A stretch of DNA of 7,001 bases from an uncultured Dermatophilus sp. (lineage in GTDB: Bacteria; Actinomycetota; Actinomycetes; Actinomycetales; Dermatophilaceae), in contig CAMCQD010000089.1 of NCBI GenBank assembly GCA_945876925.1, forward strand, positions 1 through 7,001, given 5' to 3'. Positions 4,449 to 7,001 of this stretch are shown one piece after another. Under the pieces are notes generated by a model, which worked only from the letters and a program-made list of their open reading frames with translations, searched no databases and had not been told where the DNA came from. The position numbers were made by a program, and so were the translations under genes. Each line of letters opens with the position of its first letter. Position 1 is the first letter of the stretch.

Positions 4449-6914
4449 ATGGAGGGTCCAGAGATCTCATTTGCCGAAGCCGTCATCGATAACGGCTCCT
4501 TCGGCACCAGGACGGTCCGGTTCGAGACCGGGCGCCTGGCCAAGCAGGCCGCCGGGTCGGTCACCGCGTACCTCATCGACGAGGACATCGAGGACGCCAC
4601 GGCGCTGCTGTCCACCACCGCGGTGGGCAAGTCCCCTAAGGACCAGTTCGACTTCTTCCCCCTGACGGTCGACGTCGAGGAGCGCATGTACGCCGCGGGC
4701 AAGATCCCCGGCTCGTTCTTCCGCCGGGAAGGCCGCCCGTCCACCGAGGCCATCCTCACCTGCCGGCTGATCGACCGGCCGCTGCGGCCCACCTTCGTCA
4801 AGGGCCTGCGGAATGAGGTGCAGGTGGTCATCACCGTGCTCGCGCTGCACCCCGACCACCAGTACGACGTGCTCGCGATCAACGCCGCGAGCGCCTCTAC
4901 CCAGATCTCCGGGCTGCCGTTCTCCGGCCCGGTCGGCGGCGTGCGGGTCTCCCTCATCGATGGCCAGTGGGTTGCCTTCCCCGGTTTCTCCGACATCGAG
5001 CGTTCCGTGTTCGACATGGTCGTCGCGGGCCGGATCGTCACCGGCGCCGACGGCACCGAGGACGTCGCGATCATGATGGTCGAGGCCGAGTCCACCGAAT
5101 CGACGTGGGATCTGGTGAGCAACCAGGGCAAGCAGGCCCCGACCGAGGAGGTCGCCAAGGTGTTCATCGCCGCGCTGTGCCGCGCCCAGTCCGAGCTGGC
5201 CGCCGCGGCCGCCAAGCCGGTCGCGGAGTTCCCGCTGTTTCCCGACTACGAGGACGACGTCTACCAGGCGGTCGAGGCCGCCTCGGCCGGCAAGCTGCGC
5301 GAGCTGCTGTCCATCGCGGGCAAGCAGGAGCGCGAGAACGCGATCGATGAGTACAAGGACGAGCTCAAGGCTTCCTTCGCCGGTGAGGGAGCGCAGTTCG
5401 AGGGCCGTGAGAAGGAAGTCTCGGCGGCCTACCGCAGCGTCCAGAAGAAGGTGGTGCGCGAGCGCATCCTGCGTGAGCAGATCCGCATCGACGGCCGTGG
5501 CCTGGCCGACATCCGGGCGCTGTCGGCCGAGGTCGAGGTGCTGCCGCGGGTGCACGGCTCGGCGATCTTCGAGCGCGGCGAGACCCAGATCATGGGCGTG
5601 ACCACGCTGAACATGCTGCGCATGGAGCAGCAGCTGGACACGCTCTCCCCGGTGACCCGCAAGCGCTACATGCACAACTACAACTTCCCGCCGTACTCCA
5701 CCGGGGAAACCGGCCGGGTCGGCTCGCCCAAGCGCCGCGAGATCGGCCACGGCGCCCTGGCCGAGCGCGCGCTGGTGCCCGTGCTGCCCTCGCGTGAGGA
5801 GTTCCCGTACGCCATCCGGCAGGTCTCCGAGGCCCTCGGCTCGAACGGGTCCACCTCGATGGGGTCGGTGTGCGCCTCGACGCTGTCGCTGCTCAACGCG
5901 GGCGTGCCGCTGCGCGCCCCCGTCGCGGGCATCGCGATGGGGCTGGTCAGCGCGCAGCTGGACGGCGAGACCAGGTACGCCGCGCTGACCGACATCCTCG
6001 GCGCCGAGGACGCCTTCGGCGACATGGACTTCAAGGTCGCCGGGACGCGCGAGTTCGTCACCGCGATCCAGCTGGACACCAAGCTCGACGGCATCCCCGC
6101 GAGCGTGCTGGCCGGGGCGCTGACCCAGGCCCGTGAGGCCCGGCTGCACATCCTCGACGTCATGAGCGAGGCGATCGACGCCCCTGACGAGATGTCGCCG
6201 TACGCGCCGCGGGTCATCAGCGTGCAGGTGCCGGTTGACAAGATCGGCGAGGTCATCGGCCCCAAGGGCAAGATGATCAACCAGATCCAGGAGGACACCG
6301 GCGCCGACATCTCCATCGAGGACGACGGCACGGTCTACATCGGCGCCACCGACGGTCCCTCGGCCGAGGCAGCCCGGGCGGCGATCAACGCGATCGCGAA
6401 CCCGACGATGCCCGAGGTGGGAGAGCGGTTCCTGGGAACCGTGGTCAAGACGACCACGTTCGGCGCGTTCATCTCGCTGCTGCCGGGCAAGGACGGCCTG
6501 CTGCACATCTCCGAGGTGCGCAAGCTCGTCGGCGGCAAGCGGATCGACTCGGTCGACGACGTGCTCGGCGTGGGCCAGAAGGTGCAGGTCGAGCTCAAGG
6601 AGATCGACCCGCGCGGCAAGCTGTCGCTGGGCGTCGTGCTCACCGAGGAGCAGCAGGCCGCGGCCGACGCCGCTGCCGCCGAGGAGGCCGCTAACGGTGG
6701 CGGCCGCCGCCGGGAGAACCGCCGCGAGCGCGACGGCAGCGGTGACGACCGCGAGCGCCGGGAGCGCCGCCGGGAGGGCGCCGGCGAGGGCAATGGCGAA
6801 GGCCGCCGTCGCCGGCGCCGCACCCACCACCGTGACGAAGACGCCGCTGCAGGAGCGGAGGAAGCCCCGGCTGCCTCCGAGCCGGAGAGCGGGGACGCTT
6901 CATCCGCCGGATGA
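4449..6914 (+). CDS. pnp: Polynucleotide phosphorylase (PNPase) with Arg-rich C-terminal extension
   Basis: An 821-aa enzyme that degrades RNA 3'-to-5' with phosphate, releasing NDPs, and can add 3' tails in reverse; it acts as a trimer in the cytosol. Streptomyces PNPase was also described as guanosine pentaphosphate synthetase I (GpsI). RNase PH domain 1 (~12-150) carries the RNA-contacting FFRREGRP (90-97). A helical linker covers ~245-335. RNase PH domain 2 (~346-560) has RIDGRG, the phosphate-binding NGSTSMG (466-472) and the catalytic Asp pair in EDAFGDMDF (D521, D527). A KH domain with GPKG at 604-607 and an S1 domain (~658-731, FLGTVVKTTTFGAF) follow. All key residues are present. Residues 732-821 form a low-complexity tail with 19 Arg between 753 and 795; E. 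coli PNPase (711 aa) and Streptomyces PNPase (~740 aa) are shorter. The start gives the family-typical N-terminus (EAVIDNGSFGTRTVRFETGRLA). Confidence 0.98.
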   Translation: MEGPEISFAEAVIDNGSFGTRTVRFETGRLAKQAAGSVTAYLIDEDIEDATALLSTTAVGKSPKDQFDFFPLTVDVEERMYAAGKIPGSFFRREGRPSTEAILTCRLIDRPLRPTFVKGLRNEVQVVITVLALHPDHQYDVLAINAASASTQISGLPFSGPVGGVRVSLIDGQWVAFPGFSDIERSVFDMVVAGRIVTGADGTEDVAIMMVEAESTESTWDLVSNQGKQAPTEEVAKVFIAALCRAQSELAAAAAKPVAEFPLFPDYEDDVYQAVEAASAGKLRELLSIAGKQERENAIDEYKDELKASFAGEGAQFEGREKEVSAAYRSVQKKVVRERILREQIRIDGRGLADIRALSAEVEVLPRVHGSAIFERGETQIMGVTTLNMLRMEQQLDTLSPVTRKRYMHNYNFPPYSTGETGRVGSPKRREIGHGALAERALVPVLPSREEFPYAIRQVSEALGSNGSTSMGSVCASTLSLLNAGVPLRAPVAGIAMGLVSAQLDGETRYAALTDILGAEDAFGDMDFKVAGTREFVTAIQLDTKLDGIPASVLAGALTQAREARLHILDVMSEAIDAPDEMSPYAPRVISVQVPVDKIGEVIGPKGKMINQIQEDTGADISIEDDGTVYIGATDGPSAEAARAAINAIANPTMPEVGERFLGTVVKTTTFGAFISLLPGKDGLLHISEVRKLVGGKRIDSVDDVLGVGQKVQVELKEIDPRGKLSLGVVLTEEQQAAADAAAAEEAANGGGRRRENRRERDGSGDDRERRERRREGAGEGNGEGRRRRRRTHHRDEDAAAGAEEAPAASEPESGDASSAG

Positions 6915-6921
6915 CCCGGAG

Positions 6922-6954
6922 GCGTCCCGGGCCGCTGAGCACGGCCCGGGGCGC
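6922..6954 (+). terminator. Terminator-like hairpin after pnp
   Basis: CCCGGGCCG (6926-6934) and CGGCCCGGG (6942-6950) form a perfect 9-bp stem with a 7-nt loop (6935-6941). One T-G wobble and three more pairs extend it to 13 bp (6922-6954). It begins 8 nt after the pnp stop. There is no T-tract, only a T/C-rich stretch (CTCATCTCCT) just beyond, as is common in high-GC actinobacteria. Confidence 0.75.
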
Positions 6955-7001
6955 GGCTCATCTCCTAGCCGGGCAGGCCTCGCAGCTGAGGCGTGCTTCC
7001 G
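6955..7001. other. window edge, no gene visible
   Basis: The last 47 nt, after the pnp terminator hairpin, show no start codon with a ribosome binding site and no recognisable reading frame. In streptomycetes an M16-type peptidase gene commonly follows pnp, but nothing here demonstrates one. Confidence 0.4.

Noticed and set aside
3896..5215. 439-aa minus-strand open frame across rpsO, the intergenic region and the pnp start
   Set aside because: It covers two conserved plus-strand genes and a terminator hairpin, and its Ser/Arg-rich product resembles nothing known.
4467..6830. 787-aa open frame antisense to pnp
   Set aside because: A codon-bias shadow: in GC-rich genes an antisense frame stays open because stop codons are rare. 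The product is low-complexity, has no recognisable domain and no ribosome binding site, while the plus strand encodes a complete PNPase.
1..7001. CRISPR array, insertion sequence, tRNA or phage genes
   Set aside because: No regularly spaced repeats, no transposase or integrase motifs, no terminal inverted repeats with target duplications, and no tRNA-like cloverleaf were seen.

Overview
The window is high-GC DNA with strong G/C third-position bias. It carries an actinobacterial PNPase, S15 and Ndk, and a Roadblock/small-GTPase cluster of the kind common in actinomycetes. I therefore place it in a filamentous or soil Actinomycetota (Streptosporangiales, Frankiales or a relative); the genus cannot be read from the sequence. 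Eight protein-coding genes are supported. There are no tRNA or rRNA genes, no CRISPR array and no recognisable mobile element.

Left half (about 27-3217, minus strand): five genes read right to left as one probable operon. They are a 121-aa Roadblock/LC7 protein, an N-terminally anchored BON + OmpA-like envelope protein, a membrane-anchored coiled-coil protein, a COG2229-type small GTPase, and a second, longer Roadblock/LC7 protein. The last four genes are packed with gaps of 3 nt, a 4-nt overlap and 1 nt, so translational coupling is likely. A promoter resembling the actinobacterial housekeeping type (TTGATG-N18-TAGGCT) lies about 160 nt before the first gene. The set recalls the actinobacterial 'conservons' (sensor kinase / Roadblock / DUF742 / GTPase). 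Here, however, no kinase or DUF742 gene is visible and envelope proteins stand in their place. This is the best candidate in the window for an under-described system: possibly a membrane-spanning link between the cell wall and a Roadblock-regulated GTPase.

Middle (3024-3370): a 347-nt divergent intergenic region. It holds the operon promoter, a perfect 26-bp palindrome, and a TAGGGT -10-like element so close to the ndk ATG that ndk may be leaderless.

Right half (3371-6914, plus strand): housekeeping genes. ndk (nucleoside diphosphate kinase) is followed by rpsO (ribosomal protein S15, GTG start) and pnp (polynucleotide phosphorylase, 821 aa with an unusual 90-residue Arg/Glu-rich tail). Between rpsO and pnp is a strong 18-bp hairpin, then a leader with several GC-rich hairpins, two of which are mutually exclusive. 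That arrangement fits the RNase III/PNPase autoregulation known for this operon in other bacteria. A 13-bp terminator-like hairpin follows pnp. The last ~47 nt and first ~26 nt contain no gene that can be called.
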